A stretch of DNA of 57,682 bases from Paenibacillus sp. A3 (GCF_001399685.1 NZ_JTHN01000189.1:1-57682); one strand, 5' to 3'. Shown: positions 26,426 through 36,560, counted from the stretch's first letter. Notes: generated by a model from the sequence alone, not told the origin. Made by a program: numbers and translations.

Positions 26426-26459
26426 TCAATGTAATGAATTGATGTTCAATTATACATTG
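26426..26459. promoter_or_regulatory. Paired inverted repeats between lysR and the P450 gene
   Basis: TCAAT-N7-ATTGA (26426-26442) is followed by CAAT-N5-ATTG (26447-26459). The first lies about 22 bases upstream of the LysR start. The size and T-N-A character fit LysR sites. Confidence 0.4.
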
Positions 26460-26644
26460 GATATTATGGATCGCCGCGGTTAAAATTAACCCATACTTTC
26501 GAATAAGTTTTCGAAGGGACAAAAAAACAACTTTTCTTCCGAATGCTCCTTTAGGGTAATTTTTGTTAGCCATGTTGGGGAATATTAGGTTGGAAAGAGA
26601 TTGCTGCGTATCTGGTTAATTATAAAAAAGAGGGAGGTTTCTTT

Positions 26645-29600
26645 ATGGAAAATCTGATGCCGATCCCCCAGCCCAAAACGTATGGCGTTCTAGGGAATAT
26701 CCCCTTGATCGATAAGGATTCGCCTACTTTATCTTTTTGTAAACTTGCTGACGAGTACGGTCCTATTTTCCGTTTTGAGGCATTGGGAAGATCTGTTTAT
26801 ATCATCTCCGGACCCGACTTGGTGGCCGATGTATGTGACGAATCGCGTTTTGACAAAGCGATAGGTCATTTGCTGAAGGTACGCGATTTTGCCGGAGACG
26901 GACTGTTCACAAGTCTTACGGAAGAGCCGAATTGGAAAAAGGCGCATGCGATTCTGATGCCTTCCTTTAGCCTTCAAGCGATGAAGGGGTATCATGACAT
27001 GATGGTGGATATCGCTGTGCAGCTTGTCCAAAAATGGGCGCGCCTTAATCCGGACGAAAGCATCGACGTTCCAGACGATATGACGCGGCTCACCCTGGAC
27101 ACCATTGGCTTGTGCGGATTTAACTATCGTTTCAACAGCTACTACAGAGAAACGCCAAATCCTTTTATTGTCAGTATGGTTCGTTCGCTGGATGAAGCGA
27201 TGCATTACGGCAACAGGCTGCCGATTCAAAACATGCTGATGGTGAAAACCAAACGCCAGTACGAGCAAGATATTCAATCGATGTTCTCCTTGGTTGATAA
27301 AATCATCGCCGAGCGCAAAGCAAAAGGGGACCAGGGAGAAACCGATTTGCTTGCCCGAATGCTGACCGCCAAAGATCCCGAGACCGGTCAACAGCTGGAT
27401 GATCAAAATATTCGATACCAAATAATCACGTTCCTGATCGCCGGTCATGAAACCACAAGCGGACTATTGTCATTTACGATTTACTTTTTATTAAAGCATC
27501 CGGAAGTATTAAAAAAGGCTTACGCCGAAGTGGACGAAGTGCTAACAGACGCAACGCCAACGTACGAACAAGTTCTGAAGCTGAAATATATCCGAATGAT
27601 TTTAAACGAGTCTTTGCGTCTATGGCCGACCGCTCCCCAATTTAGCCTGTTCGCCAAGGAAGATACCGTCATTGGAGGAAAGTATCCCATTAAGAAAGGG
27701 GAAGCCGTTTCGATTGTTTTGCCCAAGCTTCACCGGGATAAAGGGGTATGGGGGGACGATGCGGAGCAATTCCGGCCGGAACGGTTTGAAGACCCTGCCC
27801 AAGTACCGAACCATGCCTATAAACCGTTCGGGAACGGGCAACGAGCCTGTATCGGCATGCAGTTTGCGCTTCACGAAGCGACTTTAGTGCTCGGGATGAT
27901 CCTTCAGCAATTCGAATTGCTCGATCATTTGAACTACCAGTTGAAAGTCAAACAAACGCTGACGCTGAAGCCGGACGACTTCAAGATCCGTGTTCAATTG
28001 CGAGACAGGAAAATAACCGCTGCGTATACCGCCAAACCGGGAGAAGACCTTGCCCAAGCTCCCAACCCTGAAAAACAAGCGCAGCAAGCTTCCGTCCTCG
28101 GAGTGAACAACAGGCCGCTGCTTGTACTTTACGGCTCCAATATGGGAACTGCGGAACGCATCGCCAAAGAACTGGCGGACCTCGCCCGTTTGCACGGTAT
28201 TCGAAGCGAAGCGGCGGCACTGAACGATCGGTTGGGCCATTTGCCGAAGGAAGGCGCTTTAATCATCGTCACCTCTTCCTATAACGGGAAACCGCCGGGC
28301 AATGCGCGACAGTTCGTTCAATGGCTGGAGCAGGTCGAACCGGGCGAGCTTAGCGGGGTGCACTATTCCGTATTTGGCTGCGGGGACCACAACTGGGCCT
28401 CGACGTATCAAGAGGTGCCGAGATTCATTGACGAACAGCTCGCCGCAAAAGGAGCGACAAGGTTCTCCCTTCGCGGAGAGGCTGATGCGAGCGGCGACTT
28501 CGAAAAGCAGTTTGAAGCATGGAAAAGTCAAATGTGGACCGATGCAATGAAGACGTTCGATTTAAAACTAAACGAAAATGCGGAAAAAGAACGGAGCACT
28601 TTAAATATTCAGTATGTCAGCGGCTTTGCCGAGACGCCTCTCGCTCAATCGTACGATGCGGTTCACGCGACAATCGCGGAAAACCGCGAACTTCAGCAGC
28701 CTGGCAGCGGACGCAGCACGCGGCATATCGAGATCGAATTGCCGGAGGAGGTTACGTATCAAGAGGGAGATCACCTTGGAGTCTTTCCTAGCAACAGAAA
28801 AGAGAACGTCAGCCGCATTCTGCGACGCTTTGGCTTGAGTGAGAAAGAGCAAGTGATTTTGACGGCAAGCGGAGTCAGCGCGTCCCATCTGCCTTTAGAC
28901 CGGCCTGTATCGCTCTCGGACCTGCTTAGCCATAATGTGGAGCTGCAGGAGGCTGCAACACGAGCCCAGATCCGCGAGGTTGCCGCTTTTACGGTTTGTC
29001 CTCCGCATAAGCGCGAATTGGAAGCTTTGTTAGAAGAGGGGACCTACGAAGAGCAGATATTGAAGAAACGGATCACGATGCTTGACCTTGTTGAAAAATA
29101 CGAAGCCTGCGAAATTCCGTTCGCGAAGTTTTTGGAGCTGTTGCCTCCGTTAAAACCAAGATATTATTCGATATCCAGTTCCCCGCGGATGAACGCAGGC
29201 CGGGCCAGCATTACGGTAGGGGTCGTCCGCAGTCCGGCTTGGAGCGGACAAGGAGAATATGTCGGAGTCGCCTCGAATTATTTGGCGGAGCGTCCATCGG
29301 GAGTGGACATCGTCATGTTCGTTCGTACACCGGAATCCGGCTTCCAGCTTCCGGAAGATCCGCAGACTCCCGTGATTATGGTAGGGCCGGGGACGGGGGT
29401 AGCGCCATTCCGCGGTTTCCTGCAGGCACGAGCGCAGATGAAGCGGGAAGGACAGTCGCTGGGCGAAGCCCATCTTTATTTCGGCTGCAGAAACGAAGCG
29501 GATTATATTTACCGCGAAGAGCTGGAACAATACGAAAGAGACGGCGTGGTTACGCTTCATACGGCTTTTTCCCGCATGGAAGACGTACCCAAAACGTACG

Positions 29601-29827
29601 TACAGCATTTGATGGCGAAGAATGCAGCGGAGTTAATCCGCGTTCTTGACGCTGGCGGGCGGCTTTACGTGTGTGGAGACGGCAGCAAAATGGCGCCCGA
29701 TGTCGAAAACGAGCTGCAGAAAGCTTATCAGGCCGTCCACGGGGTCGATAAGCAAGATGCAGAACAATGGTTGGAACAACTTCAGTCGAACGGCAGCTAT
29801 GCCAAAGATGTCTGGGCAGGGATATAA
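26645..29827 (+). CDS. Self-sufficient cytochrome P450/NADPH-P450 reductase, CYP102 type
   Basis: This 1060-residue fusion hydroxylates or epoxidises fatty acids and related substrates using NADPH and O2 without a partner protein. The heme domain (1-460) has AGHETT (266-271) on the oxygen-binding helix, E322-x-x-R325 and the heme-ligating Cys402 in [10 protein letters not shown]. The reductase has an FMN flavodoxin part (GSNMGT, 497-502), an FAD part (RYYSISSSP) and an NADPH part ([12 protein letters not shown]), and ends with YAKDVWAG as in Bacillus P450BM3. Compared with BM3, the residues at Arg47 and Phe87 are kept (R49, F88) but the Tyr51 position is Ile, so carboxylate anchoring may be weaker. 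GAGGGAGG precedes the ATG. It is divergent from a LysR gene. Confidence 0.96.
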   Translation: MENLMPIPQPKTYGVLGNIPLIDKDSPTLSFCKLADEYGPIFRFEALGRSVYIISGPDLVADVCDESRFDKAIGHLLKVRDFAGDGLFTSLTEEPNWKKAHAILMPSFSLQAMKGYHDMMVDIAVQLVQKWARLNPDESIDVPDDMTRLTLDTIGLCGFNYRFNSYYRETPNPFIVSMVRSLDEAMHYGNRLPIQNMLMVKTKRQYEQDIQSMFSLVDKIIAERKAKGDQGETDLLARMLTAKDPETGQQLDDQNIRYQIITFLIAGHETTSGLLSFTIYFLLKHPEVLKKAYAEVDEVLTDATPTYEQVLKLKYIRMILNESLRLWPTAPQFSLFAKEDTVIGGKYPIKKGEAVSIVLPKLHRDKGVWGDDAEQFRPERFEDPAQVPNHAYKPFGNGQRACIGMQFALHEATLVLGMILQQFELLDHLNYQLKVKQTLTLKPDDFKIRVQLRDRKITAAYTAKPGEDLAQAPNPEKQAQQASVLGVNNRPLLVLYGSNMGTAERIAKELADLARLHGIRSEAAALNDRLGHLPKEGALIIVTSSYNGKPPGNARQFVQWLEQVEPGELSGVHYSVFGCGDHNWASTYQEVPRFIDEQLAAKGATRFSLRGEADASGDFEKQFEAWKSQMWTDAMKTFDLKLNENAEKERSTLNIQYVSGFAETPLAQSYDAVHATIAENRELQQPGSGRSTRHIEIELPEEVTYQEGDHLGVFPSNRKENVSRILRRFGLSEKEQVILTASGVSASHLPLDRPVSLSDLLSHNVELQEAATRAQIREVAAFTVCPPHKRELEALLEEGTYEEQILKKRITMLDLVEKYEACEIPFAKFLELLPPLKPRYYSISSSPRMNAGRASITVGVVRSPAWSGQGEYVGVASNYLAERPSGVDIVMFVRTPESGFQLPEDPQTPVIMVGPGTGVAPFRGFLQARAQMKREGQSLGEAHLYFGCRNEADYIYREELEQYERDGVVTLHTAFSRMEDVPKTYVQHLMAKNAAELIRVLDAGGRLYVCGDGSKMAPDVENELQKAYQAVHGVDKQDAEQWLEQLQSNGSYAKDVWAGI

Positions 29828-29835
29828 ATCTTACG

Positions 29836-29868
29836 AAAAAAGTCGCATATTGCGGCTTTTTTTTTCAA
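29836..29868 (+). terminator. Terminator after the P450 gene
   Basis: AAAGTCGCA and TGCGGCTTT form a short stem followed by a long T-run. Confidence 0.75.
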
Positions 29869-29958
29869 TTCCAGGATGCGCTAAACTTGTCCAAATACCG
29901 CTTTATTCAATATAATAGGGTGAGGATAAAAAATAAGAAAGAGAAAGCGGGTACCAGT

Positions 29959-30681
29959 ATGGGACGTAAGTGGAATAATATTAAAGAGAAAAAAGCATCG
30001 AAGGACGCCAGCACAAGTCGAATCTATGCGAAGTTCGGAGTTGAGATTTATGTCGCGGCGAAGAAGGGCGAACCTGATCCGGAATCCAATCAAGCTTTAA
30101 AATTCGTGCTCGAACGAGCCAAAACATACAACGTACCGAAAGCCATCATCGACCGTGCGTTAGAGAAGGCGAAAGGAAATTCGGAAGAGAATTATACGGA
30201 ACTCCGTTACGAGGGATTCGGTCCGAACGGCGCCATGATCATCGTCGACACGCTCACCAATAACGTAAACCGTACTGCCGCGGACGTACGCTCGGCTTTC
30301 AATAAAAGCGGCGGAAGCATGGGAGTCAGCGGCTCTGTAACTTATATGTTCAGTCCGACGGCCGTCTTTGGGGTCGAAGGGAAGACATCCGATGAAGTTT
30401 TGGAGCTATTGATGGAGGCAGATGTAGACGTTCGGGATATTGCAGAGGAAGAGGATTCGGTTATCGTTTATGCCGAGCCTGATCAGTTTCATGCCGTACA
30501 ATCTGCGTTCAAGCAGGCGGGCATTACGGAATTTATCGTTGCAGAACAGACGATGCTGGCGCAAAATTATGTGACTCTTTCGGGAGACGCTCTGGTACAG
30601 TTCGAGAAATTGGTCGATACTCTCGAAGATCTGGAGGATGTTCAACAAGTTTATCACAATGTAGATTTACCTGAAGAATAA
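29959..30681 (+). CDS. YebC/PmpR (TACO1-like) family protein
   Basis: This 240-residue cytoplasmic protein begins [18 protein letters not shown], typical of the YeeN-like branch of the YebC family. It contains [23 protein letters not shown] and the final domain with [28 protein letters not shown]. These proteins were long annotated as transcription factors; more recent work ties YebC members to rescue of ribosomes stalled on proline-rich stretches. The ATG at 29959 gives the family N-terminus, although the ribosome site is weak. A terminator follows, and it appears to be a single-gene unit. Confidence 0.92.
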   Translation: MGRKWNNIKEKKASKDASTSRIYAKFGVEIYVAAKKGEPDPESNQALKFVLERAKTYNVPKAIIDRALEKAKGNSEENYTELRYEGFGPNGAMIIVDTLTNNVNRTAADVRSAFNKSGGSMGVSGSVTYMFSPTAVFGVEGKTSDEVLELLMEADVDVRDIAEEEDSVIVYAEPDQFHAVQSAFKQAGITEFIVAEQTMLAQNYVTLSGDALVQFEKLVDTLEDLEDVQQVYHNVDLPEE

Positions 30682-30723
30682 GCTTTGCATGCATTTCTTT
30701 CATTGTAGGAATAGGATCTCATT

Positions 30724-30750
30724 AAAGACCGCGTAATTTGCGGTCTTTTT
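30724..30750 (+). terminator. Terminator after the YebC-family gene
   Basis: AAAGACCGC and GCGGTCTTT form a 9-bp stem followed by T. Confidence 0.85.
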
Positions 30751-30890
30751 GTTGTTGGAATAAAGTTGCTCGTCCAGTCAGCGTGATTCCATATGTTGCC
30801 TCCGCATTTGGATTTGTAGTACGATCATAGGGGAACCAGCTAATGGAAAAAATAGCAGCTCATACTTCAAGAGAACAGGAGTGTTATTGC

Positions 30891-31664
30891 ATGCTGACGC
30901 CACTGAAGGATAAGACGGTCGTTGTGACCGGAGCCAGCAAAGGAATCGGCAAAGGAATTGCCAGAACCTTCGCCGCGAAGGGGGCGAAGGTCGCCGTTGT
31001 CGCACGCAGTCTGACGAATGCGGAGGAAACGGTGGCGGAAATCCGGGAGAACGGAGGCGTTGCTCATGCCTTCGAAGGCAATGTCGCCGATTTGGAGTCG
31101 ATGAAGCGCGTGGCCGATGAGACGGCCGGTATGTTCGGAGGGATCGACGTGCTGTGCGCCAATGCGGGTATTTTTCCGAATGCGCCGATTGAGGAGATGA
31201 CCGGCGAGCAGTGGGATCAAGTGATGAGCACGAATGCACGCGGGACGCTGTTTTCTCTTCAGGCCTGCCTGCCTTTCCTGAAGAAAGCGGACTACGGCCG
31301 CATCATCGTTACCTCTTCCATTACGGGGCCGGTTACCGGCTATGCCGGATGGTCGCACTACGGCGCAAGCAAAGCGGCGCAGCTTGGATTCATGCGCAGT
31401 GCGGCGCTCGAGCTTGCGCGTTACAACATTACGATTAACGCCGTCATGCCCGGCAACATTATAACGGAAGGGCTGGAAGGCCTTGGAGATAATTATTTGC
31501 AGGCGATGACGGCCTCCATTCCGCTCAAGCGGCTCGGAAGCGTCGAAGATATCGCTTACGCCGCTATCTTTTTGGCTTCGAAGGAGGCCGGTTATATTAC
31601 GGGCCAAACGATCGTCGTCGATGGCGGGCAGATTATTCCGGAAAGTCTCGAAGCGATGGGCTGA
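30891..31664 (+). CDS. SDR family oxidoreductase (FabG-like)
   Basis: This 257-residue NAD(P)-dependent classical SDR has TGASKGIG for cofactor binding, NAG in CANAGIF, a catalytic serine in VTSSITG, YGASK as YxxxK, and the end DGGQIIPES. The N-terminus resembles FabG/3-ketoacyl-ACP reductase-like enzymes, but the substrate cannot be fixed from sequence. CAGGAGTG precedes the ATG at 30891; a longer frame from 30843 lacks support. It is a single gene closed by a terminator. Confidence 0.88.
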   Translation: MLTPLKDKTVVVTGASKGIGKGIARTFAAKGAKVAVVARSLTNAEETVAEIRENGGVAHAFEGNVADLESMKRVADETAGMFGGIDVLCANAGIFPNAPIEEMTGEQWDQVMSTNARGTLFSLQACLPFLKKADYGRIIVTSSITGPVTGYAGWSHYGASKAAQLGFMRSAALELARYNITINAVMPGNIITEGLEGLGDNYLQAMTASIPLKRLGSVEDIAYAAIFLASKEAGYITGQTIVVDGGQIIPESLEAMG

Positions 31665-31677
31665 ACTCATGTATGTC

Positions 31678-31725
31678 ACGACCGTTTATCGGTATTCCAC
31701 CGGGAAACGGTCGTTTTATTTTTTG
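31678..31725 (+). terminator. Terminator after the first SDR gene
   Basis: ACGACCGTTT and AAACGGTCGT form a 10-bp stem followed by TTTATTTTTT. Confidence 0.85.
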
Positions 31726-31728
31726 CCG

Positions 31729-31759
31729 TTGACTTTGCCCTTAGGGTAAGCTGTACAGT
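31729..31759 (+). promoter_or_regulatory. MerR-type promoter with 19-bp spacer
   Basis: TTGACT (31729-31734) and TACAGT (31754-31759) are 19 bases apart. The spacer holds TTGCCCT-T-AGGGTAA, an inverted repeat with one mismatch. This is the same design as the promoter at 22251-22281 and is likely bound by the MerR protein encoded 45 bases downstream. Confidence 0.75.
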
Positions 31760-31804
31760 GAAAGGGAACAAAGTCCGCATCAAAATAGGAATGGAGGTGA
31801 CCTT

Positions 31805-32629
31805 TTGCTATCGATTGGAGAATTCTCGAAGATCTGCGAAGTCTCGACAAAGACGCTTCGGTATTATGAGGAAGTCGGATTAATTCATCCCGATGAGATT
31901 AATCTTGAAACCGGCTATCGGTATTATTCCATCAAGCAGCTAAAAAAGATGCTTTTTATCAACCGCTTGAAATCTTATCATTTTTCTCTGGAAGAAATCA
32001 GAGCCATCCTGGAATTGGAAGAGGATCAATCCGAAGAGAAGCTTTGTTCTGCCCTTCATCGCAAGAGAAGGGAAATACAGGAGAAGCTGCATGCTCTAGA
32101 ATATACCCTAAACCAAATGAGCAATGACATTTTAAGCTTAGAGAAGGGCATCCCCATGATGTCATACCTTGACAAAATCGAAGTACAGCTTGTTGAAACC
32201 CAGCCCATGAATATCCTTTATATGCGTGAGATGTTGAGCAGTGATGACTATGCTGCAGGATATGGAAAGTATTTTGGCAGGCTCTATGAAAAGATTGCTA
32301 AGGAAAAACTCACCATGCTCGGTACGCCAATGACGATATATCACAGCGCTGAATACAATCCTGCCGGCAATGATACCGAGTTTGCCATCCCGATCAAGGA
32401 GCCTGTAAAAGGAACGAGAGATTTGCCCGGAGGCCTCTGTGCGAAGTCTGTGTTAAAGGGTTCCTATTCGGAATTGACATCGGTATACGCCAAGCTGAGG
32501 GAATGGGTGGAAAACGAAGGATATGCCTCGGTGAAATCCCCATATGAAGTGTATGTAACCGACCCCAATCAAACCGCCGGTCCTGAGGAGATGGTGACCG
32601 AGGTATATTTTCCCATAAAGAAAAAATAG
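31805..32629 (+). CDS. MerR-family regulator with GyrI-like effector domain
   Basis: This 274-residue regulator has an N-terminal MerR helix-turn-helix (SIGEFSKICEVSTKTLRYYEEVGLI), a coiled dimerisation helix (about 75-115) and a C-terminal GyrI/BmrR-type ligand-binding domain (VETQPMNILYMRE, PGGLCAKSVLKGSY, then PYEVYVTDP). Such proteins activate their own operon when they bind lipophilic or cationic compounds. It starts with TTG at 31805, with GGAGGTG just upstream. The serine hydrolase gene follows after 13 bases and is probably in the same operon. Confidence 0.9.
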   Translation: MLSIGEFSKICEVSTKTLRYYEEVGLIHPDEINLETGYRYYSIKQLKKMLFINRLKSYHFSLEEIRAILELEEDQSEEKLCSALHRKRREIQEKLHALEYTLNQMSNDILSLEKGIPMMSYLDKIEVQLVETQPMNILYMREMLSSDDYAAGYGKYFGRLYEKIAKEKLTMLGTPMTIYHSAEYNPAGNDTEFAIPIKEPVKGTRDLPGGLCAKSVLKGSYSELTSVYAKLREWVENEGYASVKSPYEVYVTDPNQTAGPEEMVTEVYFPIKKK

Positions 32630-32642
32630 AGAGGTGTCTATC

Positions 32643-33665
32643 ATGCAAAAAAACTATTGGCCAACGACACAATGGCAAGCCTCAGACCCGGCCACCTTGC
32701 GCATGGATTCTGAAAAGCTTTCAGCGCTCGAACCAACGATAAAATCCGAGTACAGCAATATCAACGGTATTGTTGTTGTGAGGAATGGATACATTGCTTA
32801 TGAAAGCTATTATAACGGCTATGGCCCGGACGATTCGCACCATGTTGCGTCTGTAACGAAAAGCATACTATCCGCCCTCATAGGTATTGCCATCGATGCA
32901 GGATATATTAAGAGTGTAGATCAGAAGGTGCTGGATTTTTTCCCCGAATATGTTCCTGATGCTGCTGACAGGCAGAAACGCGAAATCACCATACGACATC
33001 TTCTCACGATGACGGCTCCTTACCCATTTGAGGACTGGCACGAACCGCTGGACAAGATGTGTATGCAGCCCGACTGGGTAAAATATACACTGGATATGCT
33101 GGGCCAACAAGGAAGTATCGGGGCTTTTAAGTATTCTACCGCAGGGGCGCATCTGCTTTCAGCCATCCTGACTCGCAGCACGGGAACGAGTGCCCGCGAG
33201 TTTGCCAACGAACGTTTATTTAAACCGATCGGCATGAAAGAAATCCCGGATTACGAAATGAAATCATTCGGGTTTGAGGATTTATTCGGGAAAAATGTGA
33301 AAGGGTGGGTTAACGACCCGAACGGCAACTCCACAGGAGGATGGGGACTTACGTTAACTCCCCGTGATATGGCACGTTTCGGCTTCGTATATCTGAACCG
33401 CGGCCATTGGGACAATCATCAGATTGTTTCCGAGGCCTGGATTGACGAATCGACAGCGATGACCCCCCATAACTACGGTTATCTATGGTGGTTACGCGAA
33501 GAAGACGGAGTTTTCGCAACCTTGGCGCTAGGCGATGGCGGTAACGTCATTTGCTGCATTCCGGAAAAAGACCTGGTCGTAGCCATGGCATCGGAATTCA
33601 TCATTCATCCTCGTGACAGATGGACACTGATTAAGGAATGGATTATCCCGGCTGTCATAGACTAA
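32643..33665 (+). CDS. Serine hydrolase, class C beta-lactamase/PBP-like fold
   Basis: This 340-residue enzyme has the S-x-x-K motif in VASVTKSIL, a Y-S/T-x motif in KYSTAGAHLL and a GDGGN segment in place of the third box. This pattern is typical of esterase- or peptidase-like members of the beta-lactamase family (COG1680) and not of true resistance enzymes. No signal peptide is present, so it acts in the cytoplasm. The ATG at 32643 has GAGAGG 8 bases upstream; a GTG at 32634 overlaps it. It follows a MerR gene and is probably induced together with it. A related but broken gene lies at 37457-37944. Confidence 0.88.
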   Translation: MQKNYWPTTQWQASDPATLRMDSEKLSALEPTIKSEYSNINGIVVVRNGYIAYESYYNGYGPDDSHHVASVTKSILSALIGIAIDAGYIKSVDQKVLDFFPEYVPDAADRQKREITIRHLLTMTAPYPFEDWHEPLDKMCMQPDWVKYTLDMLGQQGSIGAFKYSTAGAHLLSAILTRSTGTSAREFANERLFKPIGMKEIPDYEMKSFGFEDLFGKNVKGWVNDPNGNSTGGWGLTLTPRDMARFGFVYLNRGHWDNHQIVSEAWIDESTAMTPHNYGYLWWLREEDGVFATLALGDGGNVICCIPEKDLVVAMASEFIIHPRDRWTLIKEWIIPAVID

Positions 33666-33758
33666 AAAGCCTTCCCCTTGGAACCGAATAGGAGAGCAAC
33701 ATTTCAAATGATGTGTTGTGATATAACTATACTTGAATTCGGACAAGGAGATGAAGAC

Positions 33759-34523
33759 ATGAATAAGTTGGAAGGCAAAGTCGCTTTAGTCACCGGGGCG
33801 AGCAGGGGAATTGGCCGCAGCATCGCATTGCGTCTGGCGCAGGAGGGAGCTTTTGTCGCCGTACATTATGGAAAAAGACGAAGTGAAGCGGAGGCCGTCG
33901 TACAGCAGATCGAACAAAGCGGAGGGCGCGCTTGCGCGATTGGCGCTGACCTGAACACGCTCGATGGCGTTCATGATTTATTCGCGGCACTGGATGATGC
34001 CCTTAAGAAACATACGGGCGGCAGCGAATTCGATATTCTTGTCAACAATGCCGGAATCGGTCAAATTGTCAGCCTGGATGAGACAACGGAGCAATCTTTT
34101 GACGAGGTGATGAAAATCAACGTCAAAGCGCCGCTTTTCGTCACCCAGCAAGCTTTGCCGCGTCTGAAGGACGGGGGAAGCATTATTAATATTTCCTCCT
34201 TTGTGACGCGGGTAGCCTCCCCAAGCGTGTTCACCTACAGCATGTCTAAAGGAGCCATCGACACCTTCACCCGCCTTCTGGCCAAAGAGCTTGGAAGCCG
34301 TAATATTACGGTTAACGCCATTCAGCCCGGGATCATTAATACAGAGATGAATGCCGGGACGCTGCAAAATCCCGATGGGCAGCGATATGCAGCGGGACTT
34401 TCAACCTTCAACCGATGGGGAGAACCTGAGGATGTGGCGGATGTTGCCGCCTTTCTCGCTTCGACGGACAGCCGCTGGGTAACCGGTCAATTGCTCGATG
34501 TAAGTGGCGGATCTCACCTGTAA
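33759..34523 (+). CDS. SDR family oxidoreductase
   Basis: This 254-residue classical SDR has TGASRGIG, NNAGIG, a serine in INISSFVT, the catalytic Tyr/Lys in YSMSKGA and PG in QPGIINTEMN. AAGGAG lies 8 bases before the ATG at 33759. It resembles 3-oxoacyl-ACP reductase/glucose dehydrogenase-type enzymes, but the substrate is unknown. It is on the same strand as the serine hydrolase 93 bases upstream but may have its own promoter. It ends at a terminator shared with the converging DUF4386 gene. Confidence 0.88.
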   Translation: MNKLEGKVALVTGASRGIGRSIALRLAQEGAFVAVHYGKRRSEAEAVVQQIEQSGGRACAIGADLNTLDGVHDLFAALDDALKKHTGGSEFDILVNNAGIGQIVSLDETTEQSFDEVMKINVKAPLFVTQQALPRLKDGGSIINISSFVTRVASPSVFTYSMSKGAIDTFTRLLAKELGSRNITVNAIQPGIINTEMNAGTLQNPDGQRYAAGLSTFNRWGEPEDVADVAAFLASTDSRWVTGQLLDVSGGSHL

Positions 34524-34543
34524 AATCTCAGCTGATGATGAAA

Positions 34544-34580
34544 AAAATCACCAATCCTTTTATGGATTTGGTGATTTTTT
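34544..34580. terminator. Bidirectional terminator between SDR and DUF4386 genes
   Basis: AAATCACCAATCC and GGATTTGGTGATTT pair (one bulge), with A-rich and T-rich flanks on both sides. Confidence 0.85.
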
Positions 34581-34591
34581 AATTTTACCCT

Positions 34592-35257
34592 TCAAGTCCT
34601 TATTTGGGATGAGTTGAACCCTTTGACGATCAGCCAAAGCGGCATAATGATCTCGAAAAGGGCTCCCGGAGCATACAGTACCATTCCATTGTGACCCATA
34701 AGTTCTACGATGGCGCTGGCTGACAACGATGCGTATCCAATGAGGCCTAAGACGGATAGGAATCGCGGAATGAGTTTTGTCCGATACAGCAAAGTACAGA
34801 ACCAAAGGCTGTACAGACCAAGTACAATCATCGCGAGTTGAAAAGCCAAAAAACTGCCTTCTGCCGCCAACGCTCCAATGGTGTGAAAATAGGAATGAGC
34901 CGGGGCTCCTGCCTGGATATATTCTTGGCTTAATCTGATCCGCAATAACGGGCCGATGGTCCCAACGATAAGGAGCATAGCTTCGATCACCCGAAAAGCA
35001 ACGTAGCCTAAGGCGATTTTTTCATTATGCTGCTTTAAGATCGGGAACAATACGATCGCGATTCCGACAACAGCGACGGAATTTATGAGCTCAAGCAATA
35101 CTCCCCAGATGACTTGGTCTTTCTTTGAATAAACATCTTTGAGATCATCCGGAGCGCTCATGATAGATTCAATCAGTGCATTTCCTGAAATATACGCCGC
35201 CGTTGCAATTAAAAATAATACGCCAACAATGACTGCAGACCTTCGATTCGCATCCAT
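34592..35257 (-). CDS. DUF4386 family membrane protein
   Basis: This 221-residue integral membrane protein has about six helices. The start RRSAVIVGVLFLIATAAYISG and the middle SQEYIQAGAPAHSY are typical of the DUF4386 family. Its function is unknown; such genes are common in Bacillus and Paenibacillus, often near regulators. A ribosome site (GGAGG) precedes the ATG. It is transcribed alone toward the SDR gene. Confidence 0.82.
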   Translation of the reverse strand: MDANRRSAVIVGVLFLIATAAYISGNALIESIMSAPDDLKDVYSKKDQVIWGVLLELINSVAVVGIAIVLFPILKQHNEKIALGYVAFRVIEAMLLIVGTIGPLLRIRLSQEYIQAGAPAHSYFHTIGALAAEGSFLAFQLAMIVLGLYSLWFCTLLYRTKLIPRFLSVLGLIGYASLSASAIVELMGHNGMVLYAPGALFEIIMPLWLIVKGFNSSQIRT

Positions 35258-35505
35258 GTTTCCCTCCTCCGTAGTTTACAGCCTGCATATGGCCGAATTG
35301 GGTGATTCACGCTCATTCACGTGCATTATATCCGCAATACGTCTCGCCGTCATAGATACTAAAGTATGGATTAAAGGATCGTTTTGGGGAAAAATAAGTA
35401 AATTGTCGTATTTAGTTTGTATAGGACCTATAGTAGGATATATGGACTGTGAAACAAACTATAATATGTCGCTTCAGGAAATCCGGTGTTTTTCTCCATC
35501 AAGTT

Positions 35506-35806
35506 GCCCGCTCGCGATCGTTGGAACAAGTCGATTTCGAGTTCATTCGCGTAAGAATCGCAGGGGTAGAGGCCTATACCATATGGCGAGGGATTTCTTG
35601 ATCTCGAGCTGGGCCTCGATCCCGAAGGGGAGGGCAAGGCACCGTTGATTGCCGATCCGGAGTTCACGTTCTGGGGCGGGTTGGACTGGTCCATCTTGTT
35701 TGCCGAGGGGAGTTTGGATATCTGTGAGCCTTACGGCGTGCTGGTGAATTTCCACGATGTGCGAATTGTCGGATTCGACAATCTTTCCAGCGCCGAAGAG
35801 GTCTGA
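35506..35806 (+). pseudogene. Frameshifted remnant of a conserved hypothetical gene
   Basis: In one frame the sequence gives LEQVDFEFIRVRIAG and VEAYTIWRG. After a frameshift near 35590 the next frame gives LDLELGLDPEGEGKAPL, FWGGLDWSILFAEGSLDICE and PYGVLVNFHDVRIVGFDNLSS, ending at TGA 35804-35806. The clean codon use in both parts points to a once-real gene, of a family I do not recognise. The bases after it (to about 35960) contain two more short coding-like stretches in other frames that I could not assign. The upstream gap 35258-35505 shows no gene. Confidence 0.6.
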
Positions 35807-36019
35807 TTCCAGAGGGCCGTATGTCGGGAATATCTGATACGGTTGATAAGATCGATGAGCGACGAGATTTCACGAATCATATCATTTGGGTGATAGACTA
35901 TTTATTGGCGATATCCAACGCAATCATTTTTGATGAAAGTCAAAAAACGATAATTCGTTAAAGGGCAACGAGCAGAGTCTTTAACATGGATCGAATCGAA
36001 TAGGAGAGGAGGGGTGGCA

Positions 36020-36433
36020 GTGCAACTTTCTGATTCCACCTATTCCGAAATTACCGCTCTGTCTAAACAAGGCGATGATTTGGTGAAGGCGGGCGATCTT
36101 GAGGCGGGCAAGCATAAGTATGTTGCGGCTCTCCGCTTATTGCCGGAAAACCATCAAGAATGGGAGGCCGCTGCGTGGTTGTACGTGGCTATTGGGGATG
36201 TTCATTTTCGAATGAAGAATTACGACAAGGCATTCAAATGCTTTTTTAATGCGGTACAGTGTCCGAAGGGGTTGGGTAACCCCTATATTCATCTTCGGCT
36301 AGGGCAGTTGTACTATGAACAGGAAAACCTAGAGAAGGCAGCAGACGAGCTAACCCGGGCTTACATGGGTGGCGGTATTGCCATTTTATGGAAGATGACC
36401 CGAAGTATCTTGAATTTTTTGAGACAAAAATAG
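36020..36433 (+). CDS. TPR-repeat protein, C-terminus probably frameshifted
   Basis: This soluble helical protein of about 137 residues has two or three TPR-like repeats (EWEAAAWLYVAIGDVHFRMK, YDKAFKCFFNAVQ, PYIHLRLGQLYYEQENLEKA, ADELTRAYM). After GGGIAI the frame reads LWKMTRSILNFLRQK. A shift of one base at the TTTT run near 36387 would instead give EDDPKYLEFFETKIEI and a stop at about 36438, which is a much more natural acidic tail for this family. A recent frameshift or base-call error is likely. GTG at 36020 has AGGAGGGG upstream; GTG at 36014 is the alternative. The role is probably protein-protein contact; it is not assigned to a pathway. Confidence 0.7.
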   Translation: MQLSDSTYSEITALSKQGDDLVKAGDLEAGKHKYVAALRLLPENHQEWEAAAWLYVAIGDVHFRMKNYDKAFKCFFNAVQCPKGLGNPYIHLRLGQLYYEQENLEKAADELTRAYMGGGIAILWKMTRSILNFLRQK

Positions 36434-36468
36434 AAATTTAAAATTTCAGTAACATTATTTCGTGAATT

Positions 36469-36491
36469 GCCACGTAAATCGCGGCTTTTTT
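36469..36491 (+). terminator. Terminator after the TPR gene
   Basis: GCCACG and CGCGGC pair (one mismatch) around TAAAT, followed by six T. Confidence 0.6.
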
Positions 36492-36560
36492 GTTTTATGG
36501 GATAATGTTGTTGTCATGAGCAAAAGGCAAGAACTTTATCCCATTGCCGACAAAGGGTTC

